Shown here: piece by piece, positions 52,609 to 61,556 of the stretch | Position numbering within the stretch: the stretch's first letter is position 1 | How the letters are laid out: the number at the start of each line of letters is the position of its first letter | Source: Janthinobacterium sp. LM6 | Lineage (GTDB): Bacteria; Pseudomonadota; Gammaproteobacteria; Burkholderiales; Burkholderiaceae_D | Assembly (NCBI RefSeq): GCF_002002885.1 | Contig: NZ_CP019510.1 | Location: 3,658,001-3,722,000 of the forward strand | Direction of reading: 5' to 3' | Length of the DNA: 64,000 nt | Notes under the pieces: model-generated | Seen by the model: the letters and a program-made list of their open reading frames with translations, nothing else | Told to the model about the DNA's origin: nothing | Database searches by the model: none | Made by a program: the position numbers and the translations under genes

Positions 52609-54485
52609 TGATGATTCTCAACAACATGAAAAAAACCGTACTCTGCAGCGCTTTGCTGGCTGCCTTTTGCCTCGCGGGCACGGCGCAAGCCGCGCCTGCC
52701 AACGCTGTGCCTTCCTTCACGCAGGAAGCGGAGGAACTGGCGCGCCTGCCCGGCGGCGGCTGGCTGCTACTCGACAAGCATGGCTTGCGCCTGTTCGACG
52801 CAGCCGGCCAGGAACAGGACCGCATCGCCGTGCGCGCCAAGCAACTCGACACGCGCAGCGATGGCGGCAAGGTGCTGGCCGTCTTCCTGGAAGCGGACAC
52901 GCAGCGCCCGCTGCCCGTTTCCGTCGATGTGCAAGCCGGCAAGCTCGTGAAGCTGGCGCCATTTCCCGTGCCCACGTTTTCCGTGGAAGCGTCTTGCCTG
53001 TACCGCGACGCCCAGCAGCTGGCTCATCTGTTCTTGATCGGCAAGGATGGGCAAGCGGAACAGTGGGTGATGCAGGGCGAGCAGCGCAGCCTGGTGCGCA
53101 AACTGGCCTTGCCGCCGCACGCGAAACATTGCCGCGCCGACGATGGCGCCCAGCGCCTGCTGGTGAGCGAGTCGAACATGGGCGTGTGGGCGTATGACGC
53201 CGAGTCCGAAGGCATGGGCAAGCGCGAAGTGGTGGCCCTGCGCAAACCGTATGGCCAGCTCGATGGCGGCGCCGGCGCGCTGGCCGTGTTGCCGGGCGGC
53301 GTGGCCGTGCTCGACGGCAAGGCGGAAAAACTGCACCTGGTCACCCATCAGGGAAGTAAATGGACGGCGCAGCCAGCCCAGGCCGTCGCCCTGCACGTGC
53401 GCAAGGGCGACAGCCAGCTGGCGCTGGACAAGGACTCCTTGCTGCTGCGCGGCAAGAAAGGTTGGCAAGCGCGGCCCTTGAAATGGGCTGGCCAAGCGGA
53501 AACGCAGCCTGCGGTGGCCATCATCGCCCCGCAGGCGCAAACGGCGCCGATGGCGCGCCAGGGCGACGCGGCCGACGATCCGGCCATCTGGCTGTCCAGC
53601 AACCCGGCCGACTCTCGCATCCTCGGCACCAACAAGAAGCAAGGCTTGCTCGTCTACGACCTGCAAGGCAAGCAGACGCAACTGCTGGAAGTGGGCCGCC
53701 TGAACAACGTCGACGTGCGGCAGAATATTCAGTTGAATGGCAGCAAGGTCGACCTGGCCGTCGCTACCCAGCGCGACGATAACAGCATGATGTTGTTCAC
53801 GATCAATGCCAGCGGCGAAGTGGCGGAAGCGGGCCGCTTCCCTACCGGCCTGAAAAGCATCTACGGCATGTGTCTGTACCAACCGGCCAGCGGCGGCGTG
53901 CAAGCGTTCATCAACGACAAGGACGGCACTTTCCAGCAGTACAGCATCGGTCTGGAAGACAACAAGTTCAGCGCCACTCTGTTGCGCAGCTTCAAGGTCG
54001 CCACCCAGCCGGAAGGCTGCGTGGCCGACGACGCCAACGCCAGATTGTTCCTCGGTGAGGAAACGCGCGGCGTGTGGACCACCTCGGCCGACGCCGCCAA
54101 GCCGGACGCGCTGTCCATGGTCTTGCCCGTGGGCGCGAACCTGACGGCCGACGTGGAAGGCATGGCCATCTACCGCCAGCCCGGCGCCAAGCCGGACACC
54201 GGCTACCTGATCGTTTCCAGCCAGGGCGACAGCAGCTACGTGGTGCTCGACGCGCAAGCGCCGTATACAGTGCGCGGCCGCTTCAAGGTGGGCTTCAACC
54301 TGCCCGCCGGCATAGACGGCACCTCGGAAACGGACGGCCTCGACGTGACTTCCGCCAACCTGGGCGGCGCATACGCGCAAGGCATGCTGGTAATCCAGGA
54401 CGGCTACAAGCGCCTGCCGGACGGCCCGCAGAACTTCAAGTATGTAGCGTGGGGGGATGTGGCGAAGGCGTTGAAGCTGGAATAA
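52608..54485 (+). CDS. Exported beta-propeller phytase with duplicated domain
   Basis: The 625-residue protein has a signal peptide (KTVLCSALLAAFCLAGTAQA). The C-terminal half (about 305-625) holds the beta-propeller phytase signature DAADDPAIWLSSNPADSRIL near residue 321, then GTNKKQGLLVYDL and the later Ca-binding acidic patches (GCVADD, VEGMAIY, SETDGLDVTS). The N-terminal half (about 40-300) looks like an incomplete propeller lacking these residues. Such dual-domain phytases release phosphate from Ca-phytate. The ATG at 52608 overlaps the receptor stop. Confidence 0.88.
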   Translation: MMILNNMKKTVLCSALLAAFCLAGTAQAAPANAVPSFTQEAEELARLPGGGWLLLDKHGLRLFDAAGQEQDRIAVRAKQLDTRSDGGKVLAVFLEADTQRPLPVSVDVQAGKLVKLAPFPVPTFSVEASCLYRDAQQLAHLFLIGKDGQAEQWVMQGEQRSLVRKLALPPHAKHCRADDGAQRLLVSESNMGVWAYDAESEGMGKREVVALRKPYGQLDGGAGALAVLPGGVAVLDGKAEKLHLVTHQGSKWTAQPAQAVALHVRKGDSQLALDKDSLLLRGKKGWQARPLKWAGQAETQPAVAIIAPQAQTAPMARQGDAADDPAIWLSSNPADSRILGTNKKQGLLVYDLQGKQTQLLEVGRLNNVDVRQNIQLNGSKVDLAVATQRDDNSMMLFTINASGEVAEAGRFPTGLKSIYGMCLYQPASGGVQAFINDKDGTFQQYSIGLEDNKFSATLLRSFKVATQPEGCVADDANARLFLGEETRGVWTTSADAAKPDALSMVLPVGANLTADVEGMAIYRQPGAKPDTGYLIVSSQGDSSYVVLDAQAPYTVRGRFKVGFNLPAGIDGTSETDGLDVTSANLGGAYAQGMLVIQDGYKRLPDGPQNFKYVAWGDVAKALKLE

Positions 54486-54567
54486 TCAGACTGGAGCGGG
54501 GCCGGCCCCGCCGGGGGAATGCGCCCTAATGGGGCGCATCCCAATCCCGACGAGCCTGGCCCCGAGA

Positions 54568-54981
54568 CTATCTGCGCGGCATATCGATATGAAATGGCAG
54601 GCGCTTGCCGCACAAGTCCACCATGCCCGACATGGCTAGTCGATCCGCCGACAATTCAATGATGTTGACAGCCGACACGTCACTATATTCCATCATATAG
54701 ATACCCGATTCCTCCGCCTCGGGATGCATATCCAGCATCCCGATCGCCAGCGCTCCTCCCTGCCCTTCCGGTATGCGCAAGCCGTGCAGGAAAAACGCCG
54801 GCGGATACAGCGCCCACGACCATTCCGCATCCTCCGGCTCGGTCAAGCGCATGAACACATCGTCATCCCCATGGATATCGATATTGAGCTCCAGCATGCC
54901 GCTGCCATGCGCTTCCAGACTAATGTTTGATTTCGCTACATCCACTTCAAAATTGGTGTTGCCGATACTGAAAACAGTCAT
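54568..54981 (-). CDS. Hypothetical protein in an AT-rich islet
   Basis: The 137-residue acidic protein (MTVFSIGNTNFEVDVAKSN...) looks like an all-beta domain, with strands in LELNIDIHGDDDVFMRL and FFLHGLRIPEG. No known family, signal peptide or membrane segment is seen. AGGAG precedes the ATG. Codon use and base composition are visibly less GC-rich than the flanks, which hints at recent transfer. Its size and acidity would suit an immunity protein, but no toxin gene is adjacent. Confidence 0.6.
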   Translation of the reverse strand: MTVFSIGNTNFEVDVAKSNISLEAHGSGMLELNIDIHGDDDVFMRLTEPEDAEWSWALYPPAFFLHGLRIPEGQGGALAIGMLDMHPEAEESGIYMMEYSDVSAVNIIELSADRLAMSGMVDLCGKRLPFHIDMPRR

Positions 54982-55302
54982 TCAATACTTCTCCTGAGTT
55001 ACAAGCAAATATACGGCGCGATAAACAGCAAGAAATGCAGGATTGCCCTGCCTTCACCATATTCATTCAACTATTGTCAATGCGCACAGCAATGACATTA
55101 AACTTTACCATCTTTAATAATATCAATGAATGCAAGAAAGGGCCGTTTACTCCGCAAAACAGGTAAAACTTGTAACGTCTGTACCCCCGAACGGACGATA
55201 GCGACGTTCTATATGCGGCCCCTCAACTATCGCTAAAGGAGCACAGTGTACTAGGAATAAGAGCACAGTATCAGCGTTTCGACAGCTAGGCCGATAGAGG
55301 TA
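54982..55302. other. AT-rich intergenic stretch of the islet
   Basis: This 321-base gap holds no credible gene. It contains one copy of the direct repeat CGACGTTCTATATG (55202-55215), whose second copy lies at 56139-56152 on the other side of the membrane-protein gene. GGCCGTTTA also occurs on both sides (55141 and 56157). Confidence 0.55.
55202..55215 (+). repeat. 14-base direct repeat, left copy
   Basis: CGACGTTCTATATG is identical to 56139-56152. The two copies flank the TRADD-N-like membrane-protein gene, 937 bases apart. Confidence 0.6.
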
Positions 55303-56106
55303 TTAACTTTTGATGCCCATGAGGTATTCCAACATTCTTGTAATCATCGGCGCGCGCAGCGCAGGGTCATCCACTGATTCAAGGAGCTTCAATGACAAAA
55401 GAACGTTCTGAACATCAATTAAGCTGTCGTGATAATCCTTCAGCTGACGTACTGTTTTGCTGTAGAGAAAAAAGAATATTCCCGAAATGAATTCGGTAAT
55501 TAATCCTGCTCCTGTGGCAATGTATGTGACGGTGCCAAGGTCAGATTTCAAGTATCCGGCGAGAAGTCCTAAGAGAATGAGAAGAAAGCCAATGATGCCT
55601 GCACCGATTGCGGCGCGAAAGCTACCATTGGTGTGCTGTTTGACTAAGAAATAATACTCCTTGAGATTTGTGACGTTGATAGTCACGAGGTTCTGAAAGT
55701 ACGACGACGAGTCCTTTGCGTCAGAAAGAGGTAACTCTCTGAGGATCGTCCATTCTGCGTTAAGGCGATCTATCTGTCCCTGTATTTTATAGATACCGTC
55801 CATGTGACCGACCAGCAGCGTTATGAAAACGAAATCTGCAACGGCAGCCCCACCTATAGCCCAACCACTTAAATCTTTCCATATAACTAAACCCGTTGCT
55901 ACCAAAGCCAGGACAACGAGCAGCTGAATCCAAATAGTTTGCCGAGTCTCCCCTTTCAATATGGACTCGGAGCTTGCAATTTCTCCGGCAATCGCTGCGG
56001 CTCTCTCTCTCTGCAGAACCCCGTCATGTTCGTGGTTTTTTGCAGGCCCAGAAGGAGTCGAATTGCTTGAAACATTTAATTGTTCTTCTTGCGTAGTGGC
56101 ATTCAA
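55303..56106 (-). CDS. Four-segment membrane protein, TRADD-N-associated-like
   Basis: The 267-residue protein has a charged N-terminal region (RERAAAIAGEIASSESIL), four membrane segments in two pairs (57-76, 82-100, 164-186, 192-215), a central coiled region (GIYKIQGQIDRLNAEWTIL) and a C-terminal helix (YSKTVRQLKDYHDSLIDVQNVLLSLKLLESV). The second pair plus that helix recalls the TRADD-N-associated membrane domain, seen in bacterial conflict-type proteins. This match is from memory. The gene is AT-richer than its flanks. GGAG precedes the ATG. Confidence 0.65.
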   Translation of the reverse strand: MNATTQEEQLNVSSNSTPSGPAKNHEHDGVLQRERAAAIAGEIASSESILKGETRQTIWIQLLVVLALVATGLVIWKDLSGWAIGGAAVADFVFITLLVGHMDGIYKIQGQIDRLNAEWTILRELPLSDAKDSSSYFQNLVTINVTNLKEYYFLVKQHTNGSFRAAIGAGIIGFLLILLGLLAGYLKSDLGTVTYIATGAGLITEFISGIFFFLYSKTVRQLKDYHDSLIDVQNVLLSLKLLESVDDPALRAPMITRMLEYLMGIKS

Positions 56107-56138
56107 TATTTACTCCGATCACGTAAATGGGTAAGGCC

Positions 56139-56152
56139 CGACGTTCTATATG
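56139..56152 (+). repeat. 14-base direct repeat, right copy
   Basis: Identical to 55202-55215. It lies 32 bases upstream of the start of the membrane-protein gene, so it could also be part of a promoter-associated motif. Confidence 0.6.
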
Positions 56153-56499
56153 AGAGGCCGTTTATGACCAATGGCGGCACAAGAGCATAGCGGATTGCCA
56201 AGCGGAAAAATTCACACATTGTCACGCTGCCGCGAACGACCGCTTGAATCCGCAGCCGATTACCGACTCTTTTAGTCGAAATGCCGATTAGCATTAGTAT
56301 CAGTCTTTAATGTGCTAATTAAAAGACTATTCGATTAGGAGCGGCTACTCCCGATCATTAGTAAACGATTCCACAACTGTAGCGCATTTTGCAACATGAT
56401 ATCGAAAAAGAAGCCGCGATGCGCCAGTCATGTCAGCAACTACCTCGTTAAATCTCCTCGGCTTACCAATCTGCCAGCGACTGGCGGCCTGTTGCGTAT

Positions 56500-56505
56500 T
56501 AAAAT
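56500..56505 (+). promoter_or_regulatory. -10 element, probably leaderless transporter gene
   Basis: TAAAAT ends 8 bases before the ATG at 56514, and no ribosome site intervenes, so the transcript probably starts within a base or two of the start codon. Confidence 0.4.
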
Positions 56506-56513
56506 GGCGCCCC

Positions 56514-57392
56514 ATGACCTCCCCCGCCTCGACCTCCCCCCTCTCCGACAGCATCCTGCTCCCTTCCCTGGCCGTATTGGGAGGGCAGATTTCCGTCAAT
56601 CTGGGGGCGGCGATTGCGAAGAATCTGTTTCCTGTCATTGGCGTGGAAGGGATTACGGCATACCGGGTGGGATTTTCGGCGCTGATACTGCTGGCGATAT
56701 TCCGGCCCTGGCGCTACCGGCTGACGCGCAAGGATGTGCTGAACTTGCTGGTCTACGGCTCCGTGCTGGGGCTGATGAACTTGCTGATTTACCGGGCTTT
56801 TGCGTTGATACCGATCGGTATCGCCGTCGCCATCGAGGTAACGGGGCCGCTGGCCGTGGCCATGCTGTCGTCGCGGCGGCCCCGCGATTTATTTGCCGTC
56901 GCCTGCGCCGCGTTCGGCTTGTATTTATTGCTGCCACTGCAAGGCAGTCCGGGCAGCCTGGACCCCGTCGGCGTGGCCTACGCGCTGGGCGCGGCGCTGT
57001 GCTGGGCGCTGTATATCATCTTCGGTAAGCGGGCCTCGACCTTGCAAGGTGGCCAAGCCGTGGCCTGGGGCATGACGGTAGCGGCCATGGTGACGGTGCC
57101 CATCGGCATCACCTATTCGGGCACGGCCTTGCTGGCGCCATCGATTGCGCTGATGGGCCTGGCCATTGCCATGCTGTCCAGCGCCCTGCCGTATTCGCTG
57201 GAAATCTTTGCCCTGCGCCGCTTGCCGCAAGGGGTGTTCGGCATGTTCAGCAGCGCCGCGCCGGCCGTCAGCGCCCTGGCGGCAATGGCCGTGCTGGGAG
57301 AACTGTTGAGCCTGACCCAGTGGCTGGCCATCGCCTGCATCGTGTTTGCCTCGGCCATGGCGGCGCTCGGTGCACAGGGCGGCAAGCGCTAG
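56514..57392 (+). CDS. EamA-family exporter (RhtA-like)
   Basis: The 292-residue membrane protein has about ten segments in two five-segment EamA halves. GITAYRVGFSALILLAIFRPW, RAFALIPIGIAVAIEVTGPLAVAML, AALCWALYIIFGKRA and LRRLPQGVFGMFSSAAPAVSALAAMAVLGELLSLTQW all match the threonine/homoserine exporter RhtA. Export of amino acids or metabolites is likely. The ATG at 56514 is used; the longer frame from 56430 adds a lead with no resemblance to the family. Confidence 0.88.
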   Translation: MTSPASTSPLSDSILLPSLAVLGGQISVNLGAAIAKNLFPVIGVEGITAYRVGFSALILLAIFRPWRYRLTRKDVLNLLVYGSVLGLMNLLIYRAFALIPIGIAVAIEVTGPLAVAMLSSRRPRDLFAVACAAFGLYLLLPLQGSPGSLDPVGVAYALGAALCWALYIIFGKRASTLQGGQAVAWGMTVAAMVTVPIGITYSGTALLAPSIALMGLAIAMLSSALPYSLEIFALRRLPQGVFGMFSSAAPAVSALAAMAVLGELLSLTQWLAIACIVFASAMAALGAQGGKR

Positions 57393-57549
57393 CGGTATGG
57401 AGCCTGTCCCGCAGCGCTTGCGACACCGTCCCCTCGCCTAGCCGCCTGGCATGGCTAGCCTGGCATGGTTGCATAGCTGACGGGCAGGTTTTGATGCCCG
57501 CCTGTAAAATGCGTCATTACTTGCCATATCGCGCACTTTCGCCTCACCG

Positions 57550-57957
57550 ATGACATCCCCATTTCTTTTTCGCTGGTCCTCTCCTCTTGCCGCCGCAGCC
57601 TTGCTGCTGGCGCCAGTCGCCGCCGCACAGGCGACCGCTCCTGCCGCCCTCACGGGCAATGCCGAAGCGGGCAAGGCCGCGTTTCGCAAGTGCGCCTCTT
57701 GCCACCAGGTGGGGCCTTCGGCGCGCGGCGGCTTCGGCCCCAAGCTGACGGGGGTGATCGGCCGCAAGGCCGGCGCCACCGCCGACTATAAGTATTCGGC
57801 AGCCATGAAAAACGCGAATATCATCTGGACCGAGCAAAACCTGGCCGGCTTCCTGCAAGCACCGAGCGATTTCATTCCTGGAAATAACATGCGCTTCTGG
57901 GGCATCGGCAATGCGCAGCAAGTGGCCGATCTGCTGGCCTACCTGCGCACGCAGTAA
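57550..57957 (+). CDS. Periplasmic c-type cytochrome
   Basis: The 135-residue protein has a signal peptide (AAAALLLAPVAAAQA), one haem c site CASCH in KCASCHQVG and the distal Met in PGNNMRFWG, with a C-terminal helix (QQVADLLAYLRTQ). It is a small class I cytochrome c that carries electrons to an oxidase or from a dehydrogenase. No redox partner gene is adjacent. A TAAAAT lies 40 bases before the ATG. Confidence 0.92.
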   Translation: MTSPFLFRWSSPLAAAALLLAPVAAAQATAPAALTGNAEAGKAAFRKCASCHQVGPSARGGFGPKLTGVIGRKAGATADYKYSAAMKNANIIWTEQNLAGFLQAPSDFIPGNNMRFWGIGNAQQVADLLAYLRTQ

Positions 57958-58029
57958 TCGCGTGAAATAAGCGGATGTAACCAGCGCGCATGCATGTACG
58001 CGCACACGGCATCAAGTCCTGACGCCAGA

Positions 58030-58380
58030 TCAAGCTCCCAGCGCTTGCAGCACGCCCTTGCGCTTCTTGTGCGCCGCTTCATAGTCGCGCAAGCGACGCA
58101 ACTGGGCGGCGGACAAACCGCCCAGCTTGTCGCGGATCTGCGCCACCGTCAGGTGCTGGTAGCCGGCGATGGGCAGATCTGACGCCGGTGCATCCGAGGC
58201 CGGGCTGCTGGCCTTTTCCCGCTTCGGCGCCTCCCGCGTTTCCCCCGCCTGCGCCCTTTGCTTGTTCACGATGCGCGCGGCGACCTCGTCCTCACGGCCC
58301 GGATAGCGCCCTTCCTGCTTGAACTCTTTTTCCAGTTGCCTGAATTCGCGTTCTCGCTTGGGGCTGGCACCAACAGGCAT
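58030..58380 (-). CDS. Small charged protein of unknown function
   Basis: The 116-residue hydrophilic protein starts with a KREREFRQLEKEFKQEGRYPGREDEVAARIVNKQRAQAGE segment, known to me from small stress-related or plasmid-stabilisation-like proteins. It ends with a Rho-N/SAP-like helical repeat (LTVAQIRDKLGGLSAAQLRRLRDYEAAHKKRKGVLQAL). It may bind nucleic acid. It is preceded by a DUF378 gene 12 bases upstream and is probably cotranscribed. Confidence 0.65.
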   Translation of the reverse strand: MPVGASPKREREFRQLEKEFKQEGRYPGREDEVAARIVNKQRAQAGETREAPKREKASSPASDAPASDLPIAGYQHLTVAQIRDKLGGLSAAQLRRLRDYEAAHKKRKGVLQALGA

Positions 58381-58392
58381 GTGTCCTCCCGT

Positions 58393-58656
58393 CTAGGGCT
58401 TGGCCGGCAGCTTGCGCACGCACAGATAGATGGAATACAGCGCCGCCAGTCCCACCAGCACGTACACGCCGCGCGACGCCGTCGACATGGCGCCCAGGAT
58501 ACGGGCCACGATATCGATATCGAACAAGCCCACCAGCGCCCAGTTCAAGCCGCCCACGATCAGCAGGATCATCGAGATCCAGTCGACCACGTTCAGGCGC
58601 TTGGCCGACATTTCCTGTTTTGCCGCACCGTCCGATCCTGCCTGGATATTCGCCAT
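58393..58656 (-). CDS. DUF378 family membrane protein
   Basis: The 87-residue protein has a short N-terminal tail and two membrane segments with the DUF378 signature WISMILLIVGGLNWALVGLFDIDIV, then GVYVLVGLAALYSIYLCV. Function is unknown; relatives are common in stress-related clusters. AGGAGG precedes the ATG at 58656. The longer frame from 58803 lacks a ribosome site. Confidence 0.85.
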   Translation of the reverse strand: MANIQAGSDGAAKQEMSAKRLNVVDWISMILLIVGGLNWALVGLFDIDIVARILGAMSTASRGVYVLVGLAALYSIYLCVRKLPAKP

Positions 58657-58977
58657 GTCAGCCTCCTGTGAATAAGAAGAAAGACCCGCCGCCGGGTCTG
58701 TGCAAGGAACAGTGTAGACGCGGCACCGGCATGCGCCAGTCGGACGATGCCGGGTATCGAGGTAGGACGCGTCTGTAATACGGCGAGTGATTTTATCTGG
58801 CAATAAACCATGCTGCTGTTGCTAAACAGGCAGTGACTAATTCCAATATGGAAATATTTATAGATTACTTAGTACCGCACTGCTACACTCATTTCACCCC
58901 AGCAACTTCAGGGGACAAGCGCCACGCCCTGCCGCAGGCATGGGAGACGGCCACCATGGGACAACAGCTGAGGGGAC
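58657..58977. other. 321-base divergent spacer
   Basis: The stretch separates the DUF378 gene from the chemoreceptor gene. It is AT-rich around 58840-58880 (TATAGATT-like boxes). I see no gene and no clear operator. Confidence 0.4.
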
Positions 58978-60366
58978 ATGAATATTTCAAACATACGTAT
59001 CGGTGTGCGCCTGACGACAGGCTTTTTGCTCACTTCGCTTTTACTGGCCGTGGTGGTGGTCATCAGCACATGGCAGTTGTCGACCGTGAGCGGGGAAATC
59101 GACAGCAGCGTGAACCAGCGCTATGCGCGCATCGCGCAATTGCAGGCCACGCGCAACAGCACGCAGGAACAACCCACCCTGCGCGAACTCGACCAGCAGA
59201 TCGCCACGCAATCGGCGCAGATGCGCACGGCGGCGGAGGCGGCCATGGCCCGCGCCCACGATACCAGCGTCCTGATCATTGCGCTGGGCCTGGTCGGCGG
59301 CGTGTTGAGCCTGGCGACGGCCTGGTTCATCAGCAGCGGCATCGTGCGGCCCTTGCGGCACGCCGTCAAAGTGGCGCGCAAGGTGGCTGGCGGCGACTTG
59401 AGCGAACATATCCGCGTCGATTCCCGCGATGAAGTGGGGCAACTGCTGCAAGCCCTGAAAGACATGAATGCCAGCTTGATCACGATTGTGGGCGAGGTGC
59501 GCGGCGGCACGCACGACATCGCGGGCGCCTCGGGCGAAATCGCCGCCGGCAACCTGGACCTGTCGCAACGCACGCAGGCACAAGCCAGTTCGCTGGAACG
59601 CACGGCCGCCTCGATGGACGAGCTGACGGGCACCGTCAAGCAAAATGCCGATAACGCACGGCAAGCCAATCAGCTGGCGCAATCGGCCGCCGCTGTGGCA
59701 GGCAAAGGGGGCACGGTGGTGGCGCAAGTGGTCGATACCATGAGCTCGATCAACGCTTCGTCGAAAAAGATCGTTGACATCATCGGCGTCATCGACGCCA
59801 TCGCCTTCCAGACGAATATCCTGGCCTTGAACGCGGCCGTTGAAGCGGCGCGCGCCGGAGAGCAAGGGCGCGGTTTTGCCGTCGTGGCCGCTGAAGTCCG
59901 CACGCTGGCGCAACGCTCGGCCGGCGCGGCCAGGGAAATCAAGCAACTGATCGGCGACTCCGTCGAGCGGGTCGACGCAGGCGCGCGACTGGTCGATACG
60001 GCCGGCGCCACCATGCGCGACATCGTGGCCAGCGTGCACCGCGTCACGGACATCATGGGCGAAATCAGCATGGCCAGCGGCGAACAATTGTCCGGCATCG
60101 AACAAGTCAATGCCGCCATCGTGCAAATGGAACAGGTGACGCAGCAAAACGCGGCCCTGGTGGAACAGGCATCGACAGCGGCGGCCAGCATGCAGCAGCG
60201 CGCCACTCTACTGTCAGGCACGGTGGGCATTTTCAAGCTGAGCCGCGACCAAGTGTCAGCGCAAGCCGCGCACGGCATCAGCCTGGTAGCCGCACAGACC
60301 ACTCACGCTGTTACCGCGCCGGCAAACCTGTCTGCCGCAAGCGTTAGAGCGCGGCTGCAAGCCTGA
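58978..60366 (+). CDS. Methyl-accepting chemotaxis protein with minimal sensor domain
   Basis: The 462-residue protein has TM1 (about 14-33), a very short periplasmic part (about 34-96) and TM2 (97-119), then a HAMP domain (120-172) and a full signalling domain with the hairpin tip [43 protein letters not shown]. The usual four-helix sensor has about 150 residues; here only about 63 remain. No C-terminal NWETF pentapeptide is present. It is a single gene with no che neighbours. Confidence 0.9.
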   Translation: MNISNIRIGVRLTTGFLLTSLLLAVVVVISTWQLSTVSGEIDSSVNQRYARIAQLQATRNSTQEQPTLRELDQQIATQSAQMRTAAEAAMARAHDTSVLIIALGLVGGVLSLATAWFISSGIVRPLRHAVKVARKVAGGDLSEHIRVDSRDEVGQLLQALKDMNASLITIVGEVRGGTHDIAGASGEIAAGNLDLSQRTQAQASSLERTAASMDELTGTVKQNADNARQANQLAQSAAAVAGKGGTVVAQVVDTMSSINASSKKIVDIIGVIDAIAFQTNILALNAAVEAARAGEQGRGFAVVAAEVRTLAQRSAGAAREIKQLIGDSVERVDAGARLVDTAGATMRDIVASVHRVTDIMGEISMASGEQLSGIEQVNAAIVQMEQVTQQNAALVEQASTAAASMQQRATLLSGTVGIFKLSRDQVSAQAAHGISLVAAQTTHAVTAPANLSAASVRARLQA

Positions 60367-60401
60367 GTTCGCCAGCTCATCGCCGCGCCGCGATAAATTC
60401 G

Positions 60402-60926
60402 CTATAGCTGCTTGTACATGACCGTGGTGGCGTCCAGCCGGTCGCCGGCCGGCGCCAGCGCATAGCCGGGGATGCTGCCCGCCGCAACGTAGCCGAGCGA
60501 CAAGTACAGCGGTTCGGCATGGTCGCTGCTGCGCGTGTCCAGGGTCAGCAGGCTGCGCCGCAAGAGGCGCGCCTGCTCTTCCAGCGCCTGCATCAGCTGG
60601 CGCGCTAGGCCGCGCCGGCGGAAAGCGGGTGCGACCAGCAGCTTGCGCACTTCGGCCCGGTGCGCCTGGTTGGGATTGGTATCCCAATCCAGCTGCACGG
60701 CGCCCGCCACCGCCCCTTCCACCTCGGCCACCAGCAACAGGCGCACACCGCGCGTGACGGCCGGCAAAACGTTGTCCGTCCAGAACGCCTGGCTGGCCGC
60801 CGTGTCGAACGGCAAGATAAAACCGATGCTGGCGCCGTCGTGCACGCATGCCTGCAGCAGCGTGCCCAGCTCCGGCAGGCGTTCGCGTATATCGGTGGAT
60901 GAAAAATGGCGCAGCGATGCGGGCAT
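60402..60926 (-). CDS. GNAT-family N-acetyltransferase
   Basis: The 174-residue protein has the acetyl-CoA loop RRRGLARQLM within LLVAPAFRRRGLARQLMQALEEQA and the C-terminal PLYLSLGYVAAG strand-turn. It begins 7 bases after the XRE-cupin gene and is probably controlled by it. Such pairs often acetylate amino acids, drugs or polyamines, but nothing in the sequence points to one. Confidence 0.85.
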   Translation of the reverse strand: MPASLRHFSSTDIRERLPELGTLLQACVHDGASIGFILPFDTAASQAFWTDNVLPAVTRGVRLLLVAEVEGAVAGAVQLDWDTNPNQAHRAEVRKLLVAPAFRRRGLARQLMQALEEQARLLRRSLLTLDTRSSDHAEPLYLSLGYVAAGSIPGYALAPAGDRLDATTVMYKQL

Positions 60927-60933
60927 GGCGACC

Positions 60934-61506
60934 TCAGACGAGAAAGAGAAAATAGCGGGCGCCGCTGTCCGGCGGCGTCATGAACGCGCTGGCGCCGTGC
61001 AGCTGGTAGCGCAGGCAGTCGCCGGCCAGTAAATCGTGCGAGCGGCCGTCGACGGTCACATTCAGCTTGCCTTGCTGCAGTAACAGATGGTGTTCCATGC
61101 CGGGCCGGGGCGAGGCCGCATAGGCGATCGTCACGCCAGCGCCCAGCTCGCATTCGAGCGCTTCGCCAGCCAGCGCCCGCGCCGGGGGCGAGACGGAGCG
61201 GCGGATAAAACCGGTGTCCGGGTCGCTCCACACGCTTTGCTGGGCCCGCAGCAGCAGGGGCGGAAAATCGTCTTCCACCATGCGCAGCAAGCGCGACATC
61301 GCCAAGCCATACGCGGCGCACAGCTTGCCCAGCACGTTCGTTGTCGGGCTGACTTCGCCATTTTCCAGGCGCGATAACGTCGCGCGGCTGACCTGGCTGG
61401 CGCTGGCCAGCTGATCCAGCGACCAGCCCCGCTCCACGCGCAACTGTTTTAAACGCGCCGCCAGCCGCTGTTCCGTATCGTTCTCTGTGAGTGCCGAATT
61501 TTCCAT
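60934..61506 (-). CDS. XRE-family regulator with cupin domain
   Basis: The 190-residue protein has an HTH_3 domain (LKQLRVERGWSLDQLASASQVSRATLSRLENGEVSPTTNVLGKL, about 20-63) and a C-terminal cupin (MEHHLLLQQGKLNVTVDGRSHDLLAGDCLRYQLHG). Family members bind a small ligand in the cupin and repress an adjacent metabolic gene, here the GNAT. The ATG at 61506 is preferred; upstream codons in frame are possible starts with a GAGGG nearby. Confidence 0.87.
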   Translation of the reverse strand: MENSALTENDTEQRLAARLKQLRVERGWSLDQLASASQVSRATLSRLENGEVSPTTNVLGKLCAAYGLAMSRLLRMVEDDFPPLLLRAQQSVWSDPDTGFIRRSVSPPARALAGEALECELGAGVTIAYAASPRPGMEHHLLLQQGKLNVTVDGRSHDLLAGDCLRYQLHGASAFMTPPDSGARYFLFLV

Positions 61507-61556
61507 ATATGGGAATTTATCCCTCATATGAAAAACAGTCAAGCTGTTTCAGCGTG

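Larger units (their letters stand above)
56107..56513. other. 407-base intergenic region of the islet
   Basis: The stretch contains the right copy of the 14-base repeat and a TAAAAT box for the next gene. A 63-codon frame on the minus strand (56103-56294) lacks support and is not annotated. The spacer looks like decayed or regulatory DNA. Confidence 0.45.

Noticed and set aside
56103..56294. A 63-codon frame before the TRADD-N-like gene
   Set aside because: No ribosome site and no recognisable fold; it overlaps the direct repeat and the start of the neighbouring gene.
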